A stretch of DNA of 64,000 nt from Lepas anatifera (taxonomy: Eukaryota > Arthropoda > Thecostraca > Lepadidae), in contig JAOTON010000977.1 of assembly GCA_034440635.1 (NCBI GenBank), positions 372,001-436,000 of the forward strand, written 5' to 3'. Of the stretch, positions 37,603 through 47,506 are shown piece after piece (position 1 is the first letter of the stretch; every line of letters begins with the position of its first letter). The position numbers were made by a program, and so were the translations under genes. A model generated the notes under the pieces. It made no database searches. It was not told where the DNA came from and worked only from the letters and a program-made list of their open reading frames with translations.

Positions 37603-38542
37603 CGAGGTGTGGCCAAAAAGAAACGGGACTCAGCCAATACAGCTTTATTTTACGAGATTACAGGAAAGTAATTGTTCTCCCTCTCGAAGTTTTGCCCCTC
37701 GAAGTCGATGCACTTCTAGAATTTCCTCTTCCACGCCTTGAAACACCCCTGAAACTCCTCTTTGTCGATGCTTCTCAGGGCCCTTGTCACGTGCTCTTTG
37801 ATGTGCTCAACCCCTTCGAAATGTGATCACTTGAGGATGTCCTCGATCTTTGGGTATAACCAGTAGCCGCACAGTGTTAAATCTAGTGAGGACGGGGGAT
37901 GTTCCAGGGCTGCGACCTGTCTGTCGGCCAGGAACTGTTGGATGCTGGGGGCACTGTGCGCTGGAGCTCTGTCGTGGTGCAGGAACCACCGCTTGATCCC
38001 CCACATGTCACGGCTCGATCGTCGAATTCGTGCAATCAAGTGTCTGAGCACTTATTTGTGGAAAATTTTTGTTCACCGTTTACCCTTGTGGCACGAATTC
38101 GGGATGAACCAATCCTTGATGGCTAAAGAAGGCAATGAGCATCAACTTGATTTTGGACTTTGTCATGCGGGCCTTCCTTGGTCTGGAAGACCCCGCCGTC
38201 TTCCATTGGAGGCTCTGCCCTTTTATCTCAGGGCCATACTGGAGGACCCAGGTCTCGGCTGCAGTGATGACATCGTCCAGGAACTCGGGGTTTGCCTCTA
38301 GATGCCCCAGTTTAACCAAAAGCTTGATGTTGATCCTTTGTTCAAAGCTCATATTGTGACACGGGGCACTGCATGGGAGTTAAAGACACGGCTGTGGAAA
38401 GAAAGATAATGGGTTAGCTAAAGCGGGACTTTGCTTATATTGTGTTGAAATGTTGTGCATCACTATGACCTAGTTTATCGGCATGTGGCTGCTGAGTCGT
38501 AACGCCAGCAGCCAATGTCCCGTTTCTTTTGGTCACACCTCG
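37603..38542 (-). mobile_element. Mariner-family transposon, internally deleted
   Basis: Terminal inverted repeats CGAGGTGTGGCCAAAAAGAA and, at the other end, CGAGGTGTGACCAAAAGAAA. The right flank has TA; the left flank reads TG where TA is expected. Total 940 bp, about 300 bp shorter than a full mariner. An AATAAA lies after the transposase end on the minus strand (near 37645). Confidence 0.93.
37660..38352 (-). pseudogene. Mariner transposase remnant
   Basis: Minus strand, broken DDD/D-type transposase. The first 16 residues (MSFEQRINIKLLVKLG) are fused directly to the catalytic core, so most of the DNA-binding N-terminus is deleted. The core begins VITAAETWV, where the family has an Asp in place of the second Ala. 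After a frameshift near 38060 come WFLHHDRAPAHSA, with the second catalytic Asp kept, and PPSSLDLTLCGYWLYPK, with Gly where the third Asp belongs. The C-terminal part (IDKEEFQGCFKAWKRKF, then a stop, then CIDFEGQNFE) is also interrupted. Two of three catalytic acids are lost, so it is inactive. Confidence 0.92.
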
Positions 38543-39129
38543 TATAATTTATTCTAGACATGACAAAAGGAGTTTATCAGCTTATGTGAATGTTTCGTTC
38601 AAATATAATTGTTTGTCTTCATACAATAGTATGCTCTGCGTCCCCATATTTTTTCTAGGCCGCGCTAGATTTTGTCTGGCCCGTGTTATGACGTCACAGT
38701 GCGTACCGAGGGCCTTTATACCTGGACTGCTCTTTTATGCCGTGTAAGTGATACGTTGGAGCTGTTTAGTGACCCGTGTTGACTAATATTCTGAACAGGC
38801 TTAATTAGCGTTGTGTGTGCACATTGAAAAATATGAGGAAGGTCGATGATTAATAACTCACTTCATTAGTGCGGTTGTTTTTAAGCCACGCAACGACCTA
38901 AACACGGAGCCTGCTGACAGAGGCATGACATGGAGCCGATTTTGGGTAATTTTTCAAATGACGGCAACGGTTCGTCGTTTCGAAACGAGATAAAATATAT
39001 AAGGTGACTCGCGAATGTTTCCAAACTGAGCCGTGAAGGCTGTCACGTGATTTGTTATGGGGCTAGCCTTCGCGCCTCGCTTATGGACATGCAGTACCCT
39101 AACCGGTGGTATGCTTGGTAGTAGCTACC

Positions 39130-39361
39130 CACGTAGGCGTAGCAACGGGGGAGGCAGGGGTCACTTGCCCCCCCCTCCACTTCTGCAATGCCCCCCTCCC
39201 CCAGAGATAGCAGTTCAGCCTCTGTGCGTTCGCGCCGTATTGACGCCATATGAGTGGTTTTAAAACTACTCCCATAGACGGTGCCCCTTGCGTTGCGCCC
39301 CTTGATGGGGCCCTCGTGAGTTATACCCCCCCTCCCCACTTTTCACCCGGTTCCTACGCCC
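39130..39361. mobile_element. Short hAT-type element, 232 bp
   Basis: Imperfect inverted ends (TAGGCGTAGCAACG at the left; GTTCCTACGCCC at the right) flanked by a perfect 8-bp duplication TAGCTACC (39122-39129, 39362-39369). Confidence 0.8.
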
Positions 39362-39839
39362 TAGCTACCTTCGGTGGAGCATACTTCCTTATTTTGATTG
39401 GTGTATACGATGACAATGATTTAGCCTGTATTTCAGGGTGTCAGTGCTGTATTTGTTTCGATTTGTTCCAGTTGAATATACAAGAGTATTGTTTTGGTTT
39501 ATACGCTGATAATATGTCGCCAAATGTCTCAATATTCAGTCCTGTGCTTCTGTCAGTTCAGCGCTGGGGTGGCGACATGGCAGAAGAAATTGCTCACCTT
39601 CTACTGAAATAAGAAATGTTAACATTAACCCGATGTCGTTGCTGGAAAAATATAAGTTCATTTTCCCGTCGCCCCTCCCCTCCCCCCACCCCACTTGAAA
39701 TCCGGACCTTCCGCCGCCATCGTTGCTGTGTGTGTGTGGGGGGTGTGTGGGTGGGGGTGTGTGGGGGTGGGGGTGTGGGGGTGTGGGTGTGTGTGTAGCG
39801 TTCGGCCGTGCATTTATCACTCGCGGTCGTGTGTTGCAG

Positions 39840-39950
39840 TACTTCTCGCAGAACCAGCCAGCCAGTGCGGCGCAGGGCCGCCGCGAAGGCTGGGGGTCCG
39901 CTGAGGCCACCGAGATGGTGCTTAACAACTTGTTCTACATCACCGCCAAG
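39840..39950 (+). CDS. fry: Furry (fry) exon C
   Basis: Acceptor GTGTTGCAG|TAC (39839), donor GCCAAG|GTAGGC (39951). 111 bp, 37 codons, phase 0 at both ends. The peptide starts [15 protein letters not shown], a variable segment, and continues [15 protein letters not shown] and LFYITAK, one of the most conserved stretches of Furry in animals. Upstream lies a GT- and G-rich run that pushes the pyrimidine tract very close to the exon, and 90 bp downstream a long (CT)n array begins. Confidence 0.96.
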
Positions 39951-40034
39951 GTAGGCCCGTCCCCGTTCGTTTAGACAGAAGCCTCCCCCTCCGAATGACG
40001 AAACAACGGCACGACAGCTGGATCCGCTGCTGAG

Positions 40035-40370
<336 letters not shown>

Positions 40371-40654
40371 ATGTTAAGTAGAACTGCCAGTTTGAGTTGT
40401 CCTCAGTTCTAAAGTTTCAGAAATAATTATACGTTGTCCGGCTCCAAATCGTTCGATTGCTTCTTCGTTTTTTTCCAAAATTATTTGGGAGACCATGTGT
40501 GGCGAAAGCCATGCTTCATCAGGGCTATGCCGCCCTGTTCGGCGACTGGATCTATTTGAAGCTCGTTTTGGGACCTTGCTGGCTGTCGCCGGCTCACGAT
40601 AGGGCGCTGGTGGCATCACTCAGCAGACCCGCGCCCACGAAGGTCGAGTCCCAC

Positions 40655-41243
40655 AGCATGTCTTAGACAGGGGCACTCACAGTCACCGACAGTAAAGCGG
40701 GGGCTCACAGTATGGACATAAAGCGGGGGCTCACAGTCACAGGCAGTAAAACGGGGGCTCACAGTCACGGGCAGTTAAGCGGGGGCTCACATTCACGGAC
40801 AGTAAAGCGGGGCTCCGTCACGGGCAGAAACGGAGCTTACAGTCACGGACGAAGGGGGGCTCGTCACGGACAGTAGCGGGGGCTCCAGTCACGGACAGTA
40901 AGCGGGGCTCCGACGGACGTAAAGCAAGGGACTCACGGGCAAGCAGCTCCGTCACGGAGAAGCGGGGCTCCAATCACGGATAGTAAGCGGGGCTCCGTAC
41001 GGACGTAAAGCAGGGACTCACGGGCGTAAGCGAGGCTCCGTCACGGACATAAGCGGGCTCACAGTCACGGACAGTAAAGCGGGGGCTCACAGTCACGGAT
41101 AGTAAAGCGGGGGCTCACAGTCACGGACAGTGAAGCAAGGGGCCTCACGGGCAGTAAAGCGGAGGCTCACAGTCACGGACAGTAAAGCGGGGGCTCACAG
41201 TCACGGACAGGAAAGTGGGGGCTCACAGTCACGGACAGGAAAT
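40655..41243. repeat. 28-bp minisatellite, about 20 copies
   Basis: The unit is GGGGGCTCACAGTCACGGAC followed by AGTAAAGC. The outer copies are regular. The middle (40800-41060) is full of small deletions and shortened units, as in an array with a decayed or poorly assembled centre. Confidence 0.95.
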
Positions 41244-42947
41244 CAGCTGCTAATGTTTTGGAGCAAGCCTGACCATGGAGCTCACTGAAAGAATCTGTCA
41301 ACTTGTCGTCAAGGCAATCGGACACATGATGTCGAAGAGCTGTACAGTGTTTTGAGGGCTACCGGGTCATCTTATGTGAGCTTCAACGGGCTGTCTCTAT
41401 AAGTCAAAGTTTGGAATTCACAAGAAAGTATATAGTAAACCGCAGGCCATGAGCATCCTCACATTTCTAAGGGGCGGGTTGTTTGATTATCTTGAACAAA
41501 AGTTCCCTTTGCCAATAAGAAAAACACGTCATCCCCGCTATTGTGATTTTTCGTGCAAAGTTGGAAGCATATGTTATAAATGACTCTTGTACTGTCCGCA
41601 TAGTCACGTTTCGTATGTCCCCGTGATATATGATACGGGAAAATGTCATCTTTCTGAAAGAGCTAAATTTCCGGGAAATGACGGGTCTGACTCCGGTAAT
41701 ATGTATTACTAGTGATGGTGACAACATCAGAAGAAGAAAGAAACGTTAGAAGTTCTGTATCTAGTTGCATATGATACTGTGTGACTATTCGCCAGTCAGC
41801 ACGCCTTTGTTAGCTCGGTTTTGTAATGGCACTATTCAGCTCCATCTCTGTCGTTCTATTTACCCCAGATACATGAGCAGTTTCAGTACGCTCGGTTTTC
41901 GTACCAATCGCAAGAACGGAATTATCGGCTCATGTAATCGGGAGTCTGTGTTCAGGTCTCGCAGTTATATGAGTCGATAAGTCCGTTCCCGCGGTCGGTA
42001 CTTCAATAAGCTTGCTAAAACGGCTTATGTGTTTGGGGTAATTGTGCCAAATTCGTGCTAGAAAAACTAACAAATTCCATGGAAATGAAAACTTGGATCG
42101 TTGATTATTGGTTTGTCCTATACTGCGCGTTTCATTTGAGGCATTGTGAGTTGATAATTTATAACAATTTTGGAACATTTTTTTACCTAGCCTGTGCGCA
42201 GGTGAGCTACAACCATGGGGAATTGCATCGATCCGACTTTGGTATTATTGATCCGCACCTGTTGAGATTTTGCGGGGAAATTTCCTGACGTGGGGCTGAA
42301 ATTGGCTCCGTCTCGTTCAGTCTGGCGTGGAAAAAGGAAATGTGTATATCCCCTACATTCATGCATACATGATTGATTAAAGATGAAACCAAACACACTT
42401 CCAGTGCCACCCTGTCACTTTTTACAGGTTTTGTGTGTGTCTTTTTTAGGATAGCTGATGTTAAGACTGACCAGTGTTTGTGTGTCACTTATTAGGATGT
42501 GAAAAATGTTCGCCGCAAAATGGACTGGCACCGAAATTAATAAAATGCGATGAATGCAGCCCTTATTTGACATATTTGCATTGCCTTCACTAATGATTCT
42601 CATTCCCGGCGCTTTGTTTTTGCCCTGAGGCTTGAACACTGATGAATAAAATCTTCCGTTGGCTGCTTCTTGGAAGTTATATGGAACTGGCAAGTCTGGA
42701 TTACTCAGAGCGAACTAATATCGGGGTTCTTGTATGCAAATTAAAGCGGAGCAAGGTTATGCAAACATGTATGTCTCTCGCAAAGCTAATCATCTCGACT
42801 TCTTGTGCCTTGCATAGCGACAACTCATCACATAGTTGTGCTTGTGTGTGGGTCGGATTGCTTAGCACATGCATTTTTGGCAGCAAAGCCTTATCATGAT
42901 GAATGCTGACTTGATTTCCCTCAAGAAGGTCAGATTAGACAGATTTG

Positions 42948-42950
<3 letters not shown>

Positions 42951-43029
<79 letters not shown>
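42951..43029. repeat. (TA)n microsatellite, about 79 bp
   Basis: Uninterrupted alternating TA within the fry intron C-D. Confidence 0.98.
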
Positions 43030-43031
<2 letters not shown>

Positions 43032-43524
43032 GTTAATGCCAGTTGGCTGCGTAAACTGTACCGTGAATAATTTAGTGTACTGTTGCGAGGTTTCCCTGCG
43101 TAATGCTGTCTGGGCTGTCTGTTATTTACAGGTGAAAGTGGTTCACGTCCATGTTGGTACCCGTGCGCGGTTCAGGGGGGAATCGAGTTAGTACATAAAT
43201 GTATTCACTCAAAGTATTTTCAATGCCAAGTTCGGTACCATATGTTGTATTCACGCAAATGATCTGCACGCCTAAAATCCTCCCATCCCGTAATTATTTA
43301 TTAGCAGCTTCTTAAAATGTCTGACAGGCTCAAAGGAATCCCTACAGCGGTAGTAACTAACGTAACGCCTGGTAGGCTGCCCCGCGAGAAACTATTTTGA
43401 TCCGAGAAAGCACATTGAAAACTCGATAGGAGACAGCAGGTTCTTTCCATAAACTGGTTTTGATACCCACGTATCTCGCTCATGACTATTGAATAATGCT
43501 AGTTGGCAGTTTTACAACAGATAC

Positions 43525-44007
43525 GTATGTATGTTTTTTTAACCCAGCGAAGTCGTTTTCAGATAGGTGTGTATGGTTTTTAACACAGCAAAGTCGTTTT
43601 CAGATAGGTGTGTGTTTTTAACACAGCAAAGTCGTTTTCAGATAGGTGTGTATGTTTTTAACCCAGCGAAGTCGTTTTCAGATAGGTGTGTATGGTTTTT
43701 AACACAGCAAAGTCGTTTTCAGATGGGTGTGTATGTTTTTTTAACCCAGCGAAGTCATTTTCAGATAGGTGTGTATGGTTTTTAACACAGCAAACTCGTT
43801 TTCAGATAGGTGTGTTTTTCAACACAGCAAAGTCGTTTTCAGATAGGTGTGTATGTTTTTTCAACACAGCAAAGTCGTTTTCAGGTAGGTATGTATGGTT
43901 TTAACCCAGCGAAGTCGTTTTCAGATAGGTGTGTATGGTTCTTTAACACAGCGAAGTCGTTTTCAGATCGGTGTGTATGGTTTCTAACCCAGCAGTGCCG
44001 TTTTCAG
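43525..44007. repeat. 40-bp minisatellite carrying the exon D acceptor, about 12 units
   Basis: The unit contains TTTTTAACACAGCAAAGTCG, then TTTTCAGATAGGTGTGTATG. The TTTTCAG|AT(A/C)GGTG segment is the same as the true exon D border TTTTCAG|ATCGGTG. The array runs directly into exon D, and its last two units already carry ATCGGTG. Confidence 0.96.
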
Positions 44008-44142
44008 ATCGGTGACGACCATCCGAAGGAGCTGGAGGACCTGTGGGCGGCGCTCTGTAGCTGCTGGCCCAACAACCTCAAGATCATACTCCGCACACTC
44101 TTCATTCTGTGCGGCATGGCGCCCAACGAATTGCTGCCTTAC
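44008..44142 (+). CDS. fry: Furry (fry) exon D
   Basis: Acceptor CCGTTTTCAG|ATC (44007), donor CCTTAC|GTGAGT (44143). 135 bp, 45 codons, phase 0 at both ends. The peptide IGDDHPKELEDLWAALCS, CWPNNLKIILRTLFILCG, MAPNELLPY matches the helical-repeat part of the Furry central region (WPNNLK and NELLPY are strongly conserved). The same frame is open across much of the upstream minisatellite, so splicing to an upstream acceptor copy would add FQIG-type repeats in frame rather than stop translation. Confidence 0.95.
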
Positions 44143-44789
44143 GTGAGTTTCTGTTGACGCGCCTGATTTTGTCTGGTCTCCTTGTGATGTTCCTTCTTTC
44201 TTCCATTGACTTGACTTTTTTGCAGGAACAATTGGCTTTTTGCTCTTTATTTGGCTTGCCTTCGGAGGCGCACCGACCATTCGGATCAGAGGGAAGATTC
44301 GAATGCAATGGTTGGTATGTGTACTGAAGAGCACGTTTACTGCACGTTATATGTCTGCATGAGGCGTTTATCGAAATTTTATCGTCTTATAGTCATCTTA
44401 GATAGACTGCTTAATGTAGCTTCATAATACTGCTCTGTTGTATGAATGTCGCTGCACGATATAGTATTCGGACTTTATGTCCAACCAACCACCACTTGTA
44501 GGCGGAACACCCAGGCTACGCCGTTCATCGGTATGTACTTGTTATGGCTGTACAGACGTTGCGTGTCCTGCGAAATGCGCACGCCGCCTTCAGAAGCGCT
44601 TGGAGCAATTCATTTCGCTTTTAATCTGGTTTGAATTACTTACCCTATCCCAAAGATGCCGTTTGACGTCATGGCTTACAGTTCATACTTTTTTCATTTT
44701 ATTTTACTGGAGCACCTCCCAACAAGCATACGCCCAATTCAGGGAAAAAAACTGGCGTGGGTGTTTAACGAACTTTTTCACTGCGCCAG

Positions 44790-44890
44790 ATGGAAAACGG
44801 AAGGCGGTCTCCTGCCGTCGGGATTGAACCCTCGTTAATCCACGTCAAAATCGGGATGCGGGAAATGAAGCCAGCAGGCCACCCGGCCCC
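44790..44890 (-). mobile_element. tRNA-derived SINE-like sequence (minus)
   Basis: On the minus strand an A-box-like GGGTGGCCTGCTGG lies near 44871-44884, and a B-box CGAGGGTTCAATCCCGAC at 44817-44834. Spacing suits an internal polymerase III promoter, but an acceptor stem was not recognised. Confidence 0.55.
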
Positions 44891-45242
44891 TTTCGGCACT
44901 CACGGTGTATTTGTGTACCACTTGCAGCGTTGCGTCCATCACTTCCGGCTGACGAGCTATGGTGTTGGAATTCTGTAACCGTACCCACATCCCCATCGAA
45001 GGAATACGGCCGAATTAGGCGGCGGGGCGTGGCGTGCGTGGGTTATAGCAGAGGGCATTACGCCTGGCTGACGGTGTTGGCGCCGCATAATGAAACGGCT
45101 CTAATGAAAACACCCCCAGGGCATAGATAAGAGGCTCGGGGCGCAGCGTCATTGGTCGGGAAGATTGTCTGTCCATATAAAGTGAAGTTCTTGGTCATAT
45201 TGTAAGCATGTGGATGCTGCCGTGGGTCCTAGATACGGTTAA

Positions 45243-45690
45243 AGGGAATGTGGCACCTTTATAACGTGATTTTAATTGAGAGAGCCAAGTTGTAAAGCAT
45301 GCCGGAAAACCCGGTACTCAATATATCATGTGTCTTGAAACTCAAAATTTCCGTGGGGAAAAGCTAAAAACCTACCTGAAAGGGATCCCACATGTACCCT
45401 AAGTAGCAGTCCACAGTTGTCAGCTGTTGGTGTGACGACATATGCTGACGTCACGGTGAGTAATCAGCCAATTGAAGCCCATGGAGCCTGTTGAATATGG
45501 TAGAAGTTGCTTAATCATGACGTTATCCACAGGCAGATGTTTTTTCACCTTAGAGGAGTATTTCAAAGATAATATTGAGCTCATTGTACATTTTTCAGAG
45601 AAATCACGAACGTTTTCATTATTTTCGGCTAAAAATATCCCTAATTACACTAAACTCCTTGATTCGACCAAGGTGTCACATTCCCTGACA
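45243..45690. mobile_element. Inverted-repeat element bounded by TTAA
   Basis: AGGGAATGTGGCACCTT near the left end is mirrored by AAGGTGTCACATTCCCT near the right end. TTAA lies at 45239-45242 and 45691-45694. The open frame inside (45472-45780) runs past the end and has no recognisable domain. A fragment of the same family is at 25810. Confidence 0.7.
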
Positions 45691-46000
45691 TTAAGGTATA
45701 ATGTCGATTTTGCAGTCTTCCTTGGTTATCCGCAGGTTGCGTCCTGTCAGAAACAACCTGTTGATGTAGGACCGAATTAAGGGGAACGCACGTGCCGCCT
45801 TGATTTCCAGTTTCATCTTTCTCCCTTCAGCTTCTTCCGAAATAGTTGTATACCAGTTTTTTTTTCCGAATCTCCTGGGCAAATCTGCGACAGAATCTAG
45901 CGATAGTTTTGTTGGGAGGCAGGCTGGATACTTTGTTGTAGACTCGGTCAGCGTCAGTTTTGATAGGTTTTGCGCAGCTTTACCAGAAATGAACTTGTAC

Positions 46001-46154
46001 CACTGGCGGCGGAACTGGGAGAAGGGCACCGGGGTACGGTGCCCCCCCTTACATCATAAATTTCAACTCTAACCCTATGGTGTTGACTGGAAAGAAATGG
46101 GTTGAAAAGCCCATGACGCCCCCGTCCTTAAATTCGGACGTTCCGCCATCACTG
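46001..46154. mobile_element. Short hAT-type element, 154 bp
   Basis: Ends CACTGGCGGCGGAAC and GTTCCGCCATCACTG are inverted with two mismatches. Flanks ACTTGTAC and ACTTGTAT are an 8-bp duplication with one mismatch. Its right duplication directly abuts the left duplication of the next element. Confidence 0.85.
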
Positions 46155-46170
46155 ACTTGTATTGAATCTA

Positions 46171-46399
46171 CATTGGCGGACGCAGGGGGGAGGCACTCCG
46201 GCCATGCCCATTCCCAAAGCGCTGGAAGGGGGGCCAAACTATCTTTTTCTCCCCCAAAGGCCGGATAATTTTTTTTTGGAAAAAGGGCTTTACACTAGGT
46301 CTGTCGAGTAATTATTAAATATTCACCCGCCCTCCCCCCAGGAGGAGAGGCAGACATATGTTTGCCCCCCCTCAAAACTCGGGTCTGCGTTCGCCCCTA
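46171..46399. mobile_element. hAT-type MITE, family copy 3
   Basis: CATTGGCGGACGCAGGGGGG at the left and CTGCGTTCGCCCCTA at the right, with internal TTTACACTAGGTCTGTCGA and GGAGAGGCAGACATATGTTT. Flanked by TGAATCTA and TGAATATA, an 8-bp duplication with one mismatch. Shorter than copies 1 and 2 by an internal deletion. Confidence 0.92.
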
Positions 46400-46703
46400 T
46401 GAATATATGAATAGATGCCGGGCAAAGTGTGGGAGCCTTATATATAAACCGGTAATAAATGTGTTCTAATATGATATCTCGTATAAATTAATCAACGATA
46501 TGATGAGATTGATAAGAAATCAAATTTACTGGGCTAGATTTGAGTAATTAACTGTTTTTTTAGGACGGATGGTCGATGAAACACCAATAACCTGAATTTC
46601 ATCCAAGAATCTCATGGCAGTGCTGTGTGAATTTGTCTGCGCGGTATCTTAAGCCGCAGTGCAAATACAAATAGAAACGAGAAATTGAGATAAGACGTTA
46701 GTT

Positions 46704-46983
46704 ATGGTGGTTGGATTCTGACCTGCACTGACCCTGGAAGTGCTGGTGGGCGGGGTCTGACCTGTGCTGACCCCGGAAATGATGGTGGATGGGGTCTGAC
46801 CTGCACTGACCCCGGAAATGATGGTGGGCGGAGTCTGACCTGTGCTGACCCTGGCAGTGATGGTGGGCGGAGTCTGACCTGCACTGATCCCGGCAGTGAT
46901 GGTGGGCGGAGTCTGACCTGTGCTGACCCCGACCCCCAGCCAGATTGCCCCCCCGCAGTGATTCCCTGCACTGACCCCGGCAG
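46704..46983. repeat. 39-bp minisatellite carrying the exon E acceptor, about 6 units
   Basis: The unit is TGATGGTGGGCGGAGTCTGA followed by CCTGCACTGACCCCGGCAG. CTGCACTGACCCCGGCAG is exactly the sequence before exon E. Each unit therefore ends as a usable-looking acceptor; the base triplet right after it is TGA, in the frame used by exon E. Confidence 0.95.
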
Positions 46984-47150
46984 GGTCGTCGTGTGGTGGT
47001 ATACATGGCGCGCGCGCGGCCTGACCAGCTGGTGGAGGAGATGATGCTGGAGCTGCAGACGGTGGAGTCGATGAACTGCACGATAGAACGGACCGAGACG
47101 CCTCCCCTTCTTCCGACTCACCTCACTCCGCAAAACGTCCAACCATTCCG
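46984..47150 (+). CDS. fry: Furry (fry) exon E, with a one-base frameshift
   Basis: Acceptor ACCCCGGCAG|GGT (46983), donor CATTCCG|GTGAGG (47151). Phase 0 in. The peptide [41 protein letters not shown] fits Furry closely up to about 47103. Then the frame as written gives LLPTHLTPQ, whereas the next frame gives [14 protein letters not shown], matching the conserved R-L-T-S-x-R-K segment that follows TETPP in this family. The simplest reading is one surplus C in the run at 47104-47107. Removing it in thought changes the exon length from 167 to 166 and its exit phase from 2 to 1, which is the phase exon F needs. So it is either an assembly error or a real mutation. Confidence 0.93.
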
Positions 47151-47506
47151 GTGAGGCTGCCGGCACTGTGTGCTCCTGTTCTTGGATTGGGCTATGCTAA
47201 AATGGCTGAATTATCTCTGTGTGGGTACGATACGTGCACGGGAAATGCCTTTGTTGAGACCTCTGTTATGTCGTTTTCCTTTACTTTTTGTGTAACCTAA
47301 AATAAGTAAGTATTAAATAATAACATAAATAAATGCATAACCTAAATTAAATAATAATAACCTAAATAGTAAGTATTTAAACGTCGCTGTAAAACGGGTT
47401 GTGTTCAGTAAGTTTTCTTAGATGCTGTCTTCATAGGCTGTATTACTCCATCTACGAGAGGCCTCGGATCAGGTCCGGCTTTTTTACGAGAGAAAACAGT
47501 GTTAAA

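Larger units (their letters stand above)
30851..39839 (+). other. fry intron B-C (9.0 kb)
   Basis: Phase-0 intron. It contains hAT-type elements at 31545, 33770 and 39130, a TTAA element (35449-36172), a dead mariner (37603-38542), a CACGTG hairpin (35295-35357) and an RFX-like palindrome (33401-33417). Stretches 31850-33400, 34044-35294 and 36177-37602 show no recognisable gene. It ends in a GT- and G-rich run (39729-39797) before the exon C acceptor. Confidence 0.85.
44143..46983 (+). other. fry intron D-E (2.8 kb)
   Basis: Phase-0 intron containing a tRNA-like SINE on the minus strand, a TTAA-bounded inverted-repeat element, two adjoining hAT-type elements and the 39-bp acceptor array. 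No other gene seen. Confidence 0.85.

Noticed and set aside
46984..47150. [14 protein letters not shown] as the genuine end of exon E
   Set aside because: The next frame carries the conserved R-L-T-S-x-R-K segment and gives the correct exit phase.
46698..47166. Minus-strand frames rich in Arg, Ser and His
   Set aside because: Antisense of the 39-bp array and fry exon E.
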